Counted from the stretch's first letter, positions 18,204-27,410 are shown. The stretch is DNA of 64,000 nt from Meiothermus granaticius NBRC 107808 (GCF_003574355.1 NZ_QWLB01000007.1:32056-96055), one strand, 5' to 3'. The notes: generated by a model not told the origin, from the letters alone. Numbers and translations: made by a program.

Positions 18204-18362
18204 TTAGCGTTTGAGCTGGGGCTCGCTCGAGACGGTCAACTTGACGCGGCCCCGGGCGCGGCGCCTTGCCAAAACCTTACGGCCATTAGCGGTCTTCATG
18301 CGCGCACGGAAGCCGTGGGTTTTGGCTCGCTTGCGCTTATTGGGTTGCCAGGTGCGTTTCAT
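18204..18362 (-). CDS. rpmH: 50S ribosomal protein L34
   Basis: A 52-residue, very basic protein beginning [20 protein letters not shown] and containing [19 protein letters not shown], the invariant L34 core; the tail [12 protein letters not shown] is slightly longer than usual. GGAGG lies a few bases before ATG 18362. It is the first gene of the rpmH-rnpA-yidD-yidC operon and is driven by the promoter at 18411-18438. Confidence 0.97.
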   Translation of the reverse strand: MKRTWQPNKRKRAKTHGFRARMKTANGRKVLARRRARGRVKLTVSSEPQLKR

Positions 18363-18410
18363 GACTCCTCCGAAAACAATCTGCCCCGACTCGGGTCAGG
18401 CAACCCTAAA

Positions 18411-18438
18411 AGTGTAGCACATGCTGGGGCAGAGGCAA
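18411..18438 (-). promoter_or_regulatory. Promoter of rpmH operon
   Basis: On the minus strand TTGCCT (18433-18438) and TACACT (18411-18416), spacer 16. The start near 18404 leaves a 40-base leader with GGAGG before ATG 18362. Confidence 0.55.
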
Positions 18439-18472
18439 ACCCCAAGGGGTTGACGGGTTTTGCTGTCCTAGA

Positions 18473-18501
18473 TTGCTAAGCCCTGTTGGGGGCGCTATAC
18501 T
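18473..18501 (+). promoter_or_regulatory. Promoter of tRNA-Arg
   Basis: TTGCTA (18473-18478) and TATACT (18496-18501) with a 17-base spacer; the first base of the mature tRNA is 18512, about ten bases after the -10 box. Confidence 0.6.
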
Positions 18502-18511
18502 GCTTCGGCAT

Positions 18512-18587
18512 GGCCCTGTAGCTCAGTGGATAGAGCACCCGCCTTCTAAGCGGAAAGTCGCAGGTTCGAATCCTGCCGGGGCCGCCA
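18512..18587 (+). tRNA. tRNA-Arg (anticodon UCU)
   Basis: A 76-base cloverleaf. The acceptor stem GGCCCTG pairs with CGGGGCC; the D arm is GCTC/GAGC; the anticodon loop CTTCTAA (18543-18549) holds TCT at 18545-18547, reading AGA codons; the T arm is GCAGG-TTCGAAT-CCTGC; CCA is encoded at 18585-18587. The outermost anticodon-stem pair is a C-A mismatch. Discriminator base is G. Confidence 0.95.
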
Positions 18588-18721
18588 AGGAATGGCTCGT
18601 GGGCGGATGAAAATTGAAACCGGAGGCTTCCCTTTAGGAAAAGCCAAGAGGCCTTGACGGGCAGCTTTGTGACGATGAATCCTGGTCAGGTCTACCGCTT
18701 TGCCAACGAGACGGACCCGCC

Positions 18722-20323
18722 CTAGCCCCGGTGCAACTCCTCGGCCACCCAGCCCACCGGTAGCGAGCCAAAGGAGAGCAGTCGGTCGTGGAAGGCGCGG
18801 GGCTCCCCACCGACCGCTTGTCTGAGTTGGCGGATGGCCTGGGTGCCGAGCCAGTACATGAGCCGGGTAGCTGGGTAGATGGAGTTGCGGGTGGTTTCAG
18901 CCCAGACCCGCCCCTCCGCCATCCCCACCGCCTCGAGGTAGAAGCGACGCACCTGCTCGAGCCCCCAGGTGCCGCGATGTAGCCGGATATCGGCCAGGCC
19001 CATGGCTGCGTTGCGCAGCTCGGCATGCTTGAGCATCAGCTGCTCCTGGGGGGTGTAAAAGCCTTCGGCCTCCTTCATGAGGTCTTGAACGTAACAAGCC
19101 CAGCCCTCAATCATCGTCCCGCCGGACAGAAAGGCGATCCCCGAGGCGCAGTCGGTTCCAGCCAGCTGACCCAAGCGCACACCAGAAGCCCTGGCACGGG
19201 CGTTTTGGGTGTGGTGGCCGATGGACCCATGATGAACCACGTGGGTGATCTTGATGCTGGCGAGATTTTGTCCGCGCAGGTAGGCCTCGAGGGGATCTGC
19301 TGGAGGAAAAACCCAGTAAGGGCTTCCCGAGCCGGCACGTCCGGCGGGAGGGGAGCGGTAAAAGAGAAAATAAAGATCTCCGGCCAGACTTCGAGCCCAT
19401 TCGGGCAGGGTTTGGAAGGTCAGGCCGTATTCCCGAGCCGGGGTCACCAGTCCAGCGGCCTCGGCGGCCTCGAGGGCCTGCTGGTTCCAGAATTCGTAGG
19501 TTGGGATGACCCCCTCCAGGGGGGGATGTTGGTTTTCCAGAGCCGCCAGTTGTTCGCGCCAGCCGCGAGAAGCGTCTAGCCTGGCGGCCATGGCCTCGAG
19601 CTCGCTTTGGTATTGCTCGAAGCCTTCCAGCGCCAGCCGTTCTGCTTCTTGGGGGCCAAAGGGCAGCCCATGGGCCTCGCGCATTAGAAACTCAAGGTAC
19701 TCCTCACCGCTGGCGGGGTTTGCCTCTGGGTGATGCTCGAGATTGGCCGTAAACTGGCGAACCGATGCCAAGGCAGACCGTATGGGGGGCTCGAGGGCCT
19801 CCGACCAAAGGGGATGCAGCCGCAATCCCTGTTCCAAGAGCCGAACGATTGCGCCGCACTCGAGCCTAGCCCGCCTCACCCAGTCGCGGGGGATGGCCCG
19901 CTGGCCCAGCCAGGACTGGGCCGAGGCGAGAAACCCTGGAATGGCCTCGAGCCGCTGCCGCAAGGAGTCAGGATGGCGGGGCGGATCGCTGGGCAAGAGC
20001 AGCGAGATGATCCCGAAGGCGGTTTCCCCGGTATACCAGGTGGGGTTGTGGAAGCGCGGACGATGCTGAAGCTCCCGAATGGCCACGTGAACTTGAGCCC
20101 GCAGCATTTTGAGCTCCAACCGTTCCGCACTCGAGGATCCCGCGGGCAGACGCCCCGCTTCCTGCGCCAGCCGGCTCAGCATGGAGTGTTCGCGCTCGAG
20201 GGCCTCGGTATCCGCCGGAGGCAGGCGACCGTCGTGTCCATCCAAGCCCATGAAGGTTGCATCTACCGGATGAAACTCGGCATGCAGCCTCAGGAATTGC
20301 TCGACCAGGACAGCTAGGCTCAA
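18722..20323 (-). CDS. DUF885 family protein with altered zinc motif
   Basis: A 533-residue DUF885 protein. The C-terminal half has the family pattern EGWACYVQDLMKEAEGFYTPQEQ, the helix with LADIRLHRGTW, and the final YPATRLMYWLGTQAIRQLR. DUF885 proteins resemble zinc carboxypeptidases with a H-E-x-x-P-G-H motif; here the same place reads VVHHGSIGHHTQ (His364-His365...Gly369-His370), so the catalytic Glu is a His. The start is TTG 20323, overlapping the upstream stop by four bases with AGGAG eight bases before it. It is the last gene of the minus-strand importer operon. Activity is uncertain. Confidence 0.8.
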   Translation of the reverse strand: MSLAVLVEQFLRLHAEFHPVDATFMGLDGHDGRLPPADTEALEREHSMLSRLAQEAGRLPAGSSSAERLELKMLRAQVHVAIRELQHRPRFHNPTWYTGETAFGIISLLLPSDPPRHPDSLRQRLEAIPGFLASAQSWLGQRAIPRDWVRRARLECGAIVRLLEQGLRLHPLWSEALEPPIRSALASVRQFTANLEHHPEANPASGEEYLEFLMREAHGLPFGPQEAERLALEGFEQYQSELEAMAARLDASRGWREQLAALENQHPPLEGVIPTYEFWNQQALEAAEAAGLVTPAREYGLTFQTLPEWARSLAGDLYFLFYRSPPAGRAGSGSPYWVFPPADPLEAYLRGQNLASIKITHVVHHGSIGHHTQNARARASGVRLGQLAGTDCASGIAFLSGGTMIEGWACYVQDLMKEAEGFYTPQEQLMLKHAELRNAAMGLADIRLHRGTWGLEQVRRFYLEAVGMAEGRVWAETTRNSIYPATRLMYWLGTQAIRQLRQAVGGEPRAFHDRLLSFGSLPVGWVAEELHRG

Positions 20324-21444
20324 GAGGGGTTCTCCTGGGGCAAATCTACCCAGCGCCGCTCGAGATGGGCCTGTACGATGGCGTCTACAGCTTCTTGGCT
20401 CTTGGCCCCGTCGTAAAAGGTACATTCTGCGGGGGTGTCATCCAGGATCTCGTCTACGAAGTGCCGCACCAAGTTGCGGTAATAGAGCTCAGGCCAGGGG
20501 GTGTGTAGGTCGGTTCCAGGGGGATAGGCCGAGGCCGGCAGTTCTACAGGCTTGAACTCCACCTCATCCGGGGTGGCAAAGTGCAGGGTCTCGGCCACCC
20601 CAAACTCGGTGACCAGCCGGGCGACCGCCGCCCCCTTGGAGCCATAGACCCGCAGCTCTACCCCAGGGTAGTTGCCCACAGCGACGTATGAGGTTTGGAG
20701 CATCCCATGAGCCCCGGAGACAAACTCAGCGATGGCCACAGCGCCATCCTCGACCTCGATGCGCTGGAGGTTGTCCCCATAGCCCCGAACCACCCGTTCA
20801 GGGACGAAGTTGCGCATGGTTGAGGCCACGCTCTTATACTCCCCCACACACCAGCGCACCAAGTCGAGAAGATGCGACCCATAGCCGACGATGCTGCTGG
20901 GGATAAGCCTGTTCCAGTCAGCCCCCTCAGGAACCTGGCGCAGAGGGAAATAGGGATCGAGGAACTGTGAGTTCTGCTCGAGCCCATGCACGTGGAAAAT
21001 CTGTCCCAGGGTGCCGTCTGCGATCCACTTTTGTATCTGCCGGATGGCAGGAGAATAGCGAAAGGTAAAGCCCAGCTTGGTTCGCACGCCCCGCTCTTGG
21101 GCCGCCCTGGCTACAGCGAAGGCATCTTTGGCTTCTCGAGCCAAGGGCTTCTCGCACAGCACATGCTTCCCAGCCTCAATCACGGCATAGCTGAGGGGAA
21201 GATGGGTGTCGGTGGGGGTGCAAATGTCCACCATTTCCACCTCGGGATCCGCCAGCAACTCGTGGGGATCGGTGTACACTCGCTCGATGCCAAACCGCTG
21301 AGCCATGGCCTGTGCCCGCTCGGGTATAAGGTCGCAAATGGCCACCAGACGAGCCCGCTCATAAGCTGCATATCCCGGCAGGTGGGCTTTTTCAGCCCAG
21401 GCATGGGCCCCCAATACCCCCACACCCAGCCGCTTTGTGCTCAT
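20320..21444 (-). CDS. Gfo/Idh/MocA family oxidoreductase
   Basis: A 374-residue NAD(P)-dependent dehydrogenase. The N-terminal Rossmann domain has GVGVLGAHAWAEKAHLPGY (a GxxGxxx variant) and VAICDLIPERAQAMAQRFG; the EKPLA motif (CEKPLAREAKDAF, near residues 97-101) is the family hallmark with the catalytic lysine. The C-terminal alpha/beta domain binds the substrate, usually a sugar or a polyol-like acid; that substrate is unknown. It overlaps the genes on both sides by four bases, so it is co-translated within the operon. Confidence 0.88.
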   Translation of the reverse strand: MSTKRLGVGVLGAHAWAEKAHLPGYAAYERARLVAICDLIPERAQAMAQRFGIERVYTDPHELLADPEVEMVDICTPTDTHLPLSYAVIEAGKHVLCEKPLAREAKDAFAVARAAQERGVRTKLGFTFRYSPAIRQIQKWIADGTLGQIFHVHGLEQNSQFLDPYFPLRQVPEGADWNRLIPSSIVGYGSHLLDLVRWCVGEYKSVASTMRNFVPERVVRGYGDNLQRIEVEDGAVAIAEFVSGAHGMLQTSYVAVGNYPGVELRVYGSKGAAVARLVTEFGVAETLHFATPDEVEFKPVELPASAYPPGTDLHTPWPELYYRNLVRHFVDEILDDTPAECTFYDGAKSQEAVDAIVQAHLERRWVDLPQENPS

Positions 21445-22541
21445 GGCAGCTCCTTTCCCAGGCTGCGGACATAGGCCTCGAGCTCATCGTAGTTGTGGAA
21501 CCCCAGCTGCCGCCGGCCCTGCTCAATTTCAAAAATCATGTTGGCCAGTTTCTCTACCAACCGCGTATCTGCTCCGGCTCGCTGGCCATACTCGATCAGC
21601 TTGCCGTTCATGGCGCCTACCTCAGAAGGCCGTTTGCGGTAGACAATATCCCACCAGATTCCCGAGCCCTTTTTCTTGAATTCATGCCGGGTGGGGTTCT
21701 GGTCCTTTTTGAGCAGCCAGATGGCGTGTTGAATGTTGGCAATGAGCTTCTGGGTATCGGCGGGGGTTTGGGGCTTGTAGTTGGCCGGATCGAAGAAATC
21801 AAAAGCTTCCACCGCGATCCCGTTTTTTTCAGCGATCTCGAGCGCTTCGCGCACCACCGCCCCTGCAATGCGGGCGTAGCGTTCGACCCCCAGGGTTTCA
21901 TGAATTCGGGCGTCGGCCAGAGCGCTAAACACCACCTGCTGGGAGTAGACCTCCTTGGCCCAGATCTGCCCCCAGATATTGGAGGAGAGCTGGACCTGAG
22001 TCAGCGACTCGAGCATCTGGGATAGCTGGAGGAGTCTGGAGGTGAACTCCGGTGTGCTCATTTCGCCCAACTGAATCGGCCCTTCGTGGACGAACTCCAG
22101 ATAGCCGGGGTCCACCAAAGCCCCACCGTAGTTGGGAATCGAGCCCACCACCCGCTCCATCCCGCCCAACCCGGCTTGGCTTAGGATTTGAGCGATCAGG
22201 GGTTCGTTGAAGCCATTTTGGAAGCTGACGATGAAGGTTTCGGGGGAGATCAGCGGCAGAATCTGCCGCAGTGCCCCCTCGGTATGCTGAGACTTGGTGG
22301 CAATTAAGACCGCCTCGAGCGGGCCGTTCCTCTCCACGTGAGCCGGCAGTTGATCCGGGGTCAGGGCTCTGACCGGGAGGGTCATCTCCCCGCGGATGCC
22401 GTCAATGTAGAGCCCACGGGTATTCATGGCTTCCACATGCTCTTTCCACTGATCCACCAACACCACGTCGTAGCCCGCACGGGTCATATAAGCCCCCGCC
22501 AAGCCACCGATCGCACCAGAACCAATAATTGTGATCTTCAA
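21441..22541 (-). CDS. Ketopantoate-reductase-like (ApbA/PanE family) dehydrogenase
   Basis: A 366-residue member of the ApbA/PanE fold: KITIIGSGAIGGLAGAYMTRAGYDVVLVDQ gives the nucleotide-binding site, VLIATKSQHTEGALRQI carries the conserved lysine region, and SFQNGFNEP the conserved N-G. It is about 60 residues longer than PanE, and its position in a catabolic operon suggests it reduces or oxidises another 2-oxo/2-hydroxy acid rather than ketopantoate. It starts 27 bases after the permease gene and overlaps the Gfo/Idh gene by four bases. Confidence 0.85.
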   Translation of the reverse strand: MKITIIGSGAIGGLAGAYMTRAGYDVVLVDQWKEHVEAMNTRGLYIDGIRGEMTLPVRALTPDQLPAHVERNGPLEAVLIATKSQHTEGALRQILPLISPETFIVSFQNGFNEPLIAQILSQAGLGGMERVVGSIPNYGGALVDPGYLEFVHEGPIQLGEMSTPEFTSRLLQLSQMLESLTQVQLSSNIWGQIWAKEVYSQQVVFSALADARIHETLGVERYARIAGAVVREALEIAEKNGIAVEAFDFFDPANYKPQTPADTQKLIANIQHAIWLLKKDQNPTRHEFKKKGSGIWWDIVYRKRPSEVGAMNGKLIEYGQRAGADTRLVEKLANMIFEIEQGRRQLGFHNYDELEAYVRSLGKELP

Positions 22542-22568
22542 AACCTGCCTCCCTTGTTTGGAGTGGAG

Positions 22569-23453
22569 TTACAGCCTGGGGTCGAGGGCGTCTCGCAGTC
22601 CATCTCCTAAAAAATTCACCGAAAGCACCGTGATCAGGATAAAAAGCCCTGGAAAGGCGGCCAGCCAGGGAGCCGTCTCGAGCCAGTCTGAGGAACCGTT
22701 GAGCAGGTTGCCCCAGGTGGGGGTGGGCGGCTGGACACCCAAGCCAAAAAACGATAGGGCCGATTCCAGCAGGATGGCCCCGCCTACAGCCAAGGTAGTG
22801 CTGACTACGATGGGCCCTAGAGCGTTGGGCAAGATGTGGCGAAACATGATGCGAGCATTGCTCCCCCCTAGAGCCCGCGAAGCCTCGACGTACTCCCTCG
22901 AGCGCAGGCTCAAGAACTGGCTGCGTACCAGTCGAGCAGTGCTCATCCAGCCCAGGCCTCCGATGATCAACACCAACAGCCCTAGACTGGGCCGCAGAAA
23001 CCCCGAGAGGGCAATCACCAGCGGTAACACCGGGATAGAGAGCACCATGTCGGTGAAGCGCATCAATGCGGTATCGATCCAGCCGCCATAGAACCCCGAA
23101 AGAGCTCCAATCAAGGTGCCCAACAAGGTGGCCACCAAGGCACTGGAAAGACCGACCAAAAGAGATACTCGAGCCCCATACAAAATGCGGGTGGCGTTGT
23201 CGCGCCCGAGCTGATCGGTACCCATGGGGTGCTTGAGGCTAGGGGGGGTGGGCTGGCCTAACAAGGCGGGGTCTTGCCCGTCAAAGGTGTAGGGGGTTAG
23301 GGCTGGAGCGAAGATCGCCATCAAGGCCAGCAGGATCAACACCACCAGCCCAGCCTGGGCCAGTTTGTGGCGCCGGAAGCGGCGCAGGGCTTGGCCCAGA
23401 AACGACTCGTTGGGGCGCAGCTTAGGGGGGGAGGTGGGCACGGCTTGGCTCAT
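22569..23453 (-). CDS. Dipeptide-type ABC transporter permease (OppC/DppC)
   Basis: A 294-residue permease with about six helices. The N-terminal OppC region (FLGQALRRFRRHKLAQAGLVVL) is followed by periplasmic HPMGTDQLGRDNATRILYGAR, the DppC hallmark, and the cytoplasmic EAA loop EYVEASRALGGSNARIMFRHILPN, which binds the ATPase. It is separated by five bases from oppB-like 23459-24415. The partner ATPases are not in the cluster. Confidence 0.93.
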   Translation of the reverse strand: MSQAVPTSPPKLRPNESFLGQALRRFRRHKLAQAGLVVLILLALMAIFAPALTPYTFDGQDPALLGQPTPPSLKHPMGTDQLGRDNATRILYGARVSLLVGLSSALVATLLGTLIGALSGFYGGWIDTALMRFTDMVLSIPVLPLVIALSGFLRPSLGLLVLIIGGLGWMSTARLVRSQFLSLRSREYVEASRALGGSNARIMFRHILPNALGPIVVSTTLAVGGAILLESALSFFGLGVQPPTPTWGNLLNGSSDWLETAPWLAAFPGLFILITVLSVNFLGDGLRDALDPRL

Positions 23454-23458
23454 GGGGT

Positions 23459-24415
23459 TTACTCGTAGCGAATCCGGGGGTCAACCAGGGAGTACACCAA
23501 ATCGGTAAGGACATTGGTGGCGATCAAGGCTAGACTCCCGATCATCAACAGGGCCATCAGCACCGGGTAATCGCGTCCGTTCATGGCCTCGATGAAGAGC
23601 CGACCCATGCCTGGCCAGGCAAAGATGGTCTCGGTGACCACGGCACCGGAGAGGATTCCGGCAAAGTCCAGGGCGATGATGGTGATTACAGGAACCAGCG
23701 CATTTCTCAAAGCATGGCGGTAGACCACCACCCGCTCCGAAAGGCCCTTAGCCCGTGCGGTGCGGATGTAGTCCAATCCCAGCACATCCAGCATTGAGCT
23801 GCGCACAAACCGGCCCCAACTGGCGATGTTGGCAACGGCCAAGATACAGGCCGGGAGGATCAGGTGGCGCAACCGATCCAGGAAGCTGCCATCCCCGATG
23901 GTCTCGAGCCCTGCCGAAGGCAACAGGTGTAACCGAACGGCGAACAGGGCCTGAAGCATCAGTGCCAGCCAGAAGATCGGCATTGAGATGCCCAGAAACG
24001 ATAAGAAGGTGAAGCTGTAGTCAAGGGCGCTATACCGCCTGAGGGCGCTCAGGATACCCAGCGGCAGCGCCACCAGCAGGGCCAGGGTGAAGGCACTGCC
24101 GCCTAGAATCAAGGTCGGGCCGATCCGCTCGGAAATATCTAGACCTACCGGGCGTCCAGAACGGATGCTATAGCCCCACTCCCCTCGCAGCAAAGCCCCG
24201 AGCCAGCGCAGGTATTGCACTGGTACGGGCTGGTCGAGGCCGAGCTCACGCTCGAGGTTTTTGAGCGCTTCCGGTGAAACCGAGGGGTTGTCGGCATACA
24301 CATCGAGCGGCCCACCGGGGGCCAGATGCAGTACCCCGTAGAGAAGGATAGAGACCCCGAGCAGCAAGGGGATGCTGCTCAGGATCCGGCGGGCCAAGTA
24401 GAGGGGGAAGTTCAT
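23459..24415 (-). CDS. Dipeptide-type ABC transporter permease (OppB/DppB)
   Basis: A 318-residue permease with six helices. It shows the DppB start (YLARRILSSIPLLLGVSILLYGVLHLAPGGP), the loop LGLDQPVPVQYLRWLGALLRGEWGYSIRSGRPV, and the EAA loop DYIRTARAKGLSERVVVYRHALRN. With the OppC-like subunit it forms the membrane channel for the substrate delivered by the protein encoded at 24445-26052. It follows that gene by 29 bases. Confidence 0.93.
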   Translation of the reverse strand: MNFPLYLARRILSSIPLLLGVSILLYGVLHLAPGGPLDVYADNPSVSPEALKNLERELGLDQPVPVQYLRWLGALLRGEWGYSIRSGRPVGLDISERIGPTLILGGSAFTLALLVALPLGILSALRRYSALDYSFTFLSFLGISMPIFWLALMLQALFAVRLHLLPSAGLETIGDGSFLDRLRHLILPACILAVANIASWGRFVRSSMLDVLGLDYIRTARAKGLSERVVVYRHALRNALVPVITIIALDFAGILSGAVVTETIFAWPGMGRLFIEAMNGRDYPVLMALLMIGSLALIATNVLTDLVYSLVDPRIRYE

Positions 24416-24444
24416 TCGGATTCGCGCGGGTTGGAAAACCCCGG

Positions 24445-26052
24445 TTACTTCTTAAGCCACCAATCGCTGGTGTTGCGGAAGTTGGTTTGATTGGTGGGGT
24501 TGGGTTTGAAGTTTTGCAGCTTCTCGGTCACCGCGATGATCTGTGGGGCCTCGAAAAGCGGCAAAGTGGCCAGATCGCTCAGCACCTGGTTTTGTACCCG
24601 GGCCATATAGAGCGTAACCAGGGAAGGATCGAGGGTCTGGGAGGCCTTCTCGAGGAAGGAGTCCACGGTGGCATTGGAGTAGCCGCTGCCGTTGTTAAAG
24701 CCCTTGGTGGTGTAAAACGAAACGTAGGAGTCAATTGGGTCAGCGGGGGTAATCCAGCCAGAGTACCACACGTCATAGCCGCCCTTGCGCCGGGCATCGG
24801 AGAGGGCAGCCCCACTCTTGTTGTCGGGGATCAGTTCAACCCCCACGGCCTTCATCTGCGCGATGATGACCTGCTGTGCCAGTTCATACTCGGCCCGCCC
24901 AGCCTGGGTCATGAACTTGAGGCTCAGCCGCTTGCCATCTTTGACCATGATGCCATCGGGGCCGGGATTGAACCCTGCTTCCTTGAGTGCAGCCTTGGCC
25001 TTGGCCGGGTCATACTTGTAGATGGGTACCGCGTTGCTGGCAAAGTCAAAGCTCGAGACCACGAAGGTGTTGAGGGGCTTGAGATAACCGCCCAAGGCTT
25101 TATTGATGGAGTCGCGATCAACCCCATAGGCAAAGGCTTTGCGCACGTTCAAGTCTTTCAAGAACTCATTCTTGAAGTTGAAGGTGAGGTGGCGGAAAGC
25201 CAGGGTTTTGGCGTTGATGACCTTGAGCCCCGGTACGTTGTCGATGCTGGGGGCCAGGGTAAAAGGGATGTTGTAGGCGAAGTTCACCTCTCCCGATTTG
25301 AGCTGGGTGACGGTGGTGTTGGTGTTGGGGATGATCTTGAAGATGATGCGGTCTATGTAGGGAAGCTGGTTCCCTGCGGCATCCTTACGCCAGTAGTTGG
25401 GATTGCGCTCGACAATTACGTACTGGCCGCGCTTGAACTCGGTGACGCGGAAAGGCCCGGCTCCGAAGGGCTTGTCCCAAAAGGGATCCTTGTTCAGATC
25501 TTTGCCCTCGAGGACATGCTTGGGCAGAATGCCATAGCTGAACAGGGCCGACTTAAACCCTGAGAAGATCTGCTTGTAGTAGATCACCGCGGTAAGGGGG
25601 TCGGGGGTCTCGATCCGCTCGATTTCTTCGGTACCGTCTTTTTCAGGGCCGAGGTACTTGGGATCCTTGATGGCCTCCCAGGTAAACTTCACATCCGCTG
25701 AGGTTACCGGCTCTCCATCGGCCCATTTCACTCCAGGGCGGAGTTTGTAGGTCACGATCATCTTCTTGCCATTGTCGGTGATCCGGATGCCCTTGTTGGC
25801 CAGGGTAGGGACTTCTACCGCTAAGGCCGGCTGGAACTTGGCATTTTCATCCGGGTAGACCAGAGGCTCCAAAAAGGTGGACTGTACGTCGGTGAGGAAG
25901 CCGCTGGCGTAGGGATCGAGGGTATCGAGATCATACCCCAGAGCCACCGTCAAGGTGCCTCCTCGGTCCTGGGCCGACACCATTCCGCCTAGTAGAATAA
26001 ATAAACCCAGCAGGGGTGCTGCAAACGGCTTGAGGCGCATTGCTAATCCCAT
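24445..26052 (-). CDS. ABC transporter substrate-binding protein, peptide/opine type (family 5)
   Basis: A 535-residue periplasmic binding protein. A signal peptide (about residues 1-27, ending VSAQ) precedes GGTLTVALGYDLDTLDPYAS and TYKLRPGVKWADGEPVTSADVKFTWEA, the SBP_bac_5 signature. No lipobox cysteine is seen. Family 5 proteins bind di- and oligopeptides, but also opines, nickel or sugars, so the ligand is open. Start ATG 26052 has GGAGG upstream. A strong promoter lies at 26122-26150. This is the first gene of the minus-strand operon that ends with the DUF885 gene. Confidence 0.92.
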   Translation of the reverse strand: MGLAMRLKPFAAPLLGLFILLGGMVSAQDRGGTLTVALGYDLDTLDPYASGFLTDVQSTFLEPLVYPDENAKFQPALAVEVPTLANKGIRITDNGKKMIVTYKLRPGVKWADGEPVTSADVKFTWEAIKDPKYLGPEKDGTEEIERIETPDPLTAVIYYKQIFSGFKSALFSYGILPKHVLEGKDLNKDPFWDKPFGAGPFRVTEFKRGQYVIVERNPNYWRKDAAGNQLPYIDRIIFKIIPNTNTTVTQLKSGEVNFAYNIPFTLAPSIDNVPGLKVINAKTLAFRHLTFNFKNEFLKDLNVRKAFAYGVDRDSINKALGGYLKPLNTFVVSSFDFASNAVPIYKYDPAKAKAALKEAGFNPGPDGIMVKDGKRLSLKFMTQAGRAEYELAQQVIIAQMKAVGVELIPDNKSGAALSDARRKGGYDVWYSGWITPADPIDSYVSFYTTKGFNNGSGYSNATVDSFLEKASQTLDPSLVTLYMARVQNQVLSDLATLPLFEAPQIIAVTEKLQNFKPNPTNQTNFRNTSDWWLKK

Positions 26053-26121
26053 TGCTTCCTCCCTTTCTATACCTCATCTCACTCCGTGAAAAAGGAGTCT
26101 TTTGAGATGGATGTGATTGCA

Positions 26122-26150
26122 ACTTTACCGAGATAGGGTAAGATTGTCAA
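26122..26150 (-). promoter_or_regulatory. Promoter of the importer operon
   Basis: On the minus strand TTGACA (26145-26150) and TAAAGT (26122-26127), spacer 17; expected start near 26115, leader about 60 bases. The 161-base gap between this operon and the divergent one is the natural place for the IclR protein to bind. Confidence 0.7.
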
Positions 26151-26213
26151 CGACTTCCAAGGAGATAGGAATTCCACTCTACGGAATAATGCTGGTTTTG
26201 CGGAGGACTGCTG

Positions 26214-27410
26214 ATGACCAACCCCCAGCCCCAAACCCAAGAGCAGGATTTCGACCTAGGGCGACGACTGACCGCGTTAGCTATGGGAATGGATCGCCTC
26301 GAGCGCCACCTCTCGGGAGGTCAGGGAGCCCTCGACTCGGAAGGTTTAGTCCCCATCTACCTGGGCAGCGCATGGGTGCCCCCTGACCCGCTTTCCAGTT
26401 GGGGAGAGGTCCTTGAGCGCCTCGAGGGCTTGGAGCAGGAAGCCCGTGCCTATCCTCAGGGGCCCCGGCGCCAGTTTCTCTTGGATATGACCGATTCGCT
26501 GCGGGCTGCAGCTCAGCTCTTTGCTGGACAGGAGCTGGGCTTTGCCGAGAAGCTGGAGCGGTTGGTAGGGGTACCCGCAGCCCCGGTGGCCCCCGATCGA
26601 CTCGAGGCGCTACAGTCTGAGCTAGACCGGCTGCTGAGCGGAATGGGGTATCGCCAAGGCCCCCTAGCCCAGCGGGCGGCCCGCTGGGAGGGTGAACGCT
26701 TTGTGGAGCCAGAGCAGCTTGAATCGCTGTTTCACTCCCTGATGACCGAGGCCCAGCAACGCACCGATGCCCAGGTGTTTCCAACTGGGGACTACACCAT
26801 GCGGCTCAACCTGGTACGAGGGGTGCCCTACAGTGCTCGCTGTAGCTTCAACCAGGGTCAGATGGACCTCAACGCCGATCTGCGCTTCACTCCTTCAGGG
26901 CTCAAGCACCTGGTGTGCCACGAGGTGTTTCCAGGGCACTCCACCCAACTGCTCTACACCTGGGAAGCCGCCCGGCGCGGCGAAAGCTCTCCAGATGTGC
27001 TGCTGTGTACCGCGAACACTGTGGTGGGTGCCATTCAGGAGGGCATTGGCGACCAAGGGATTCACCTCATTGACTGGGTTGAGACCTCCGATGATGCGCT
27101 GCACCTCACCCTGCGCCGATTGCGCACGGCTGCCGCGACCAGCGCGGCCTGGTATCAGATGGAAGAGGGGTGGCCGTTGGAGAAGGTACGGGAATTCCTG
27201 CGTGAGGTGGCTTTCCCACAGGAAACCTGGCTCGAGGGCCGCCTGCGCTTTGCGGCACACCCCTTCCGGGGGCCCTTCATCGCTTCCTATTGGTTTGGTG
27301 ACGAGGCCGTGCGGGAGGCCAGGGAACGGGCTGGGCAGCGGCGGGCTGAGTTTGTGAGCTTCCTGTACGGTAGCATGAACAGCGTTCAAAGTATGCGGAT
27401 GTGGGCCTGA
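26214..27410 (+). CDS. DUF885-like zinc hydrolase
   Basis: A 398-residue protein related to DUF885. It keeps the full zinc motif CHEVFPGH (His236-Glu237...Gly241-His242), followed by a helix with GIGDQGIHLIDWVE and the C-terminal SYWFGDEAVREAR stretch. It is shorter than the DUF885 protein at 18722-20323 and differs widely in sequence. A carboxypeptidase-like or other hydrolase role is likely. ATG 26214 has GGAGG seven bases upstream. Its stop overlaps the start of the IclR gene (TGATG), so the plus-strand operon is co-translated. Confidence 0.78.
   Translation: MTNPQPQTQEQDFDLGRRLTALAMGMDRLERHLSGGQGALDSEGLVPIYLGSAWVPPDPLSSWGEVLERLEGLEQEARAYPQGPRRQFLLDMTDSLRAAAQLFAGQELGFAEKLERLVGVPAAPVAPDRLEALQSELDRLLSGMGYRQGPLAQRAARWEGERFVEPEQLESLFHSLMTEAQQRTDAQVFPTGDYTMRLNLVRGVPYSARCSFNQGQMDLNADLRFTPSGLKHLVCHEVFPGHSTQLLYTWEAARRGESSPDVLLCTANTVVGAIQEGIGDQGIHLIDWVETSDDALHLTLRRLRTAAATSAAWYQMEEGWPLEKVREFLREVAFPQETWLEGRLRFAAHPFRGPFIASYWFGDEAVREARERAGQRRAEFVSFLYGSMNSVQSMRMWA

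Noticed and set aside
24487..25563. 358-codon open frame opposite the ABC substrate-binding protein
   Set aside because: Antisense to a well-supported SBP gene; no family motif and composition typical of a shadow frame.
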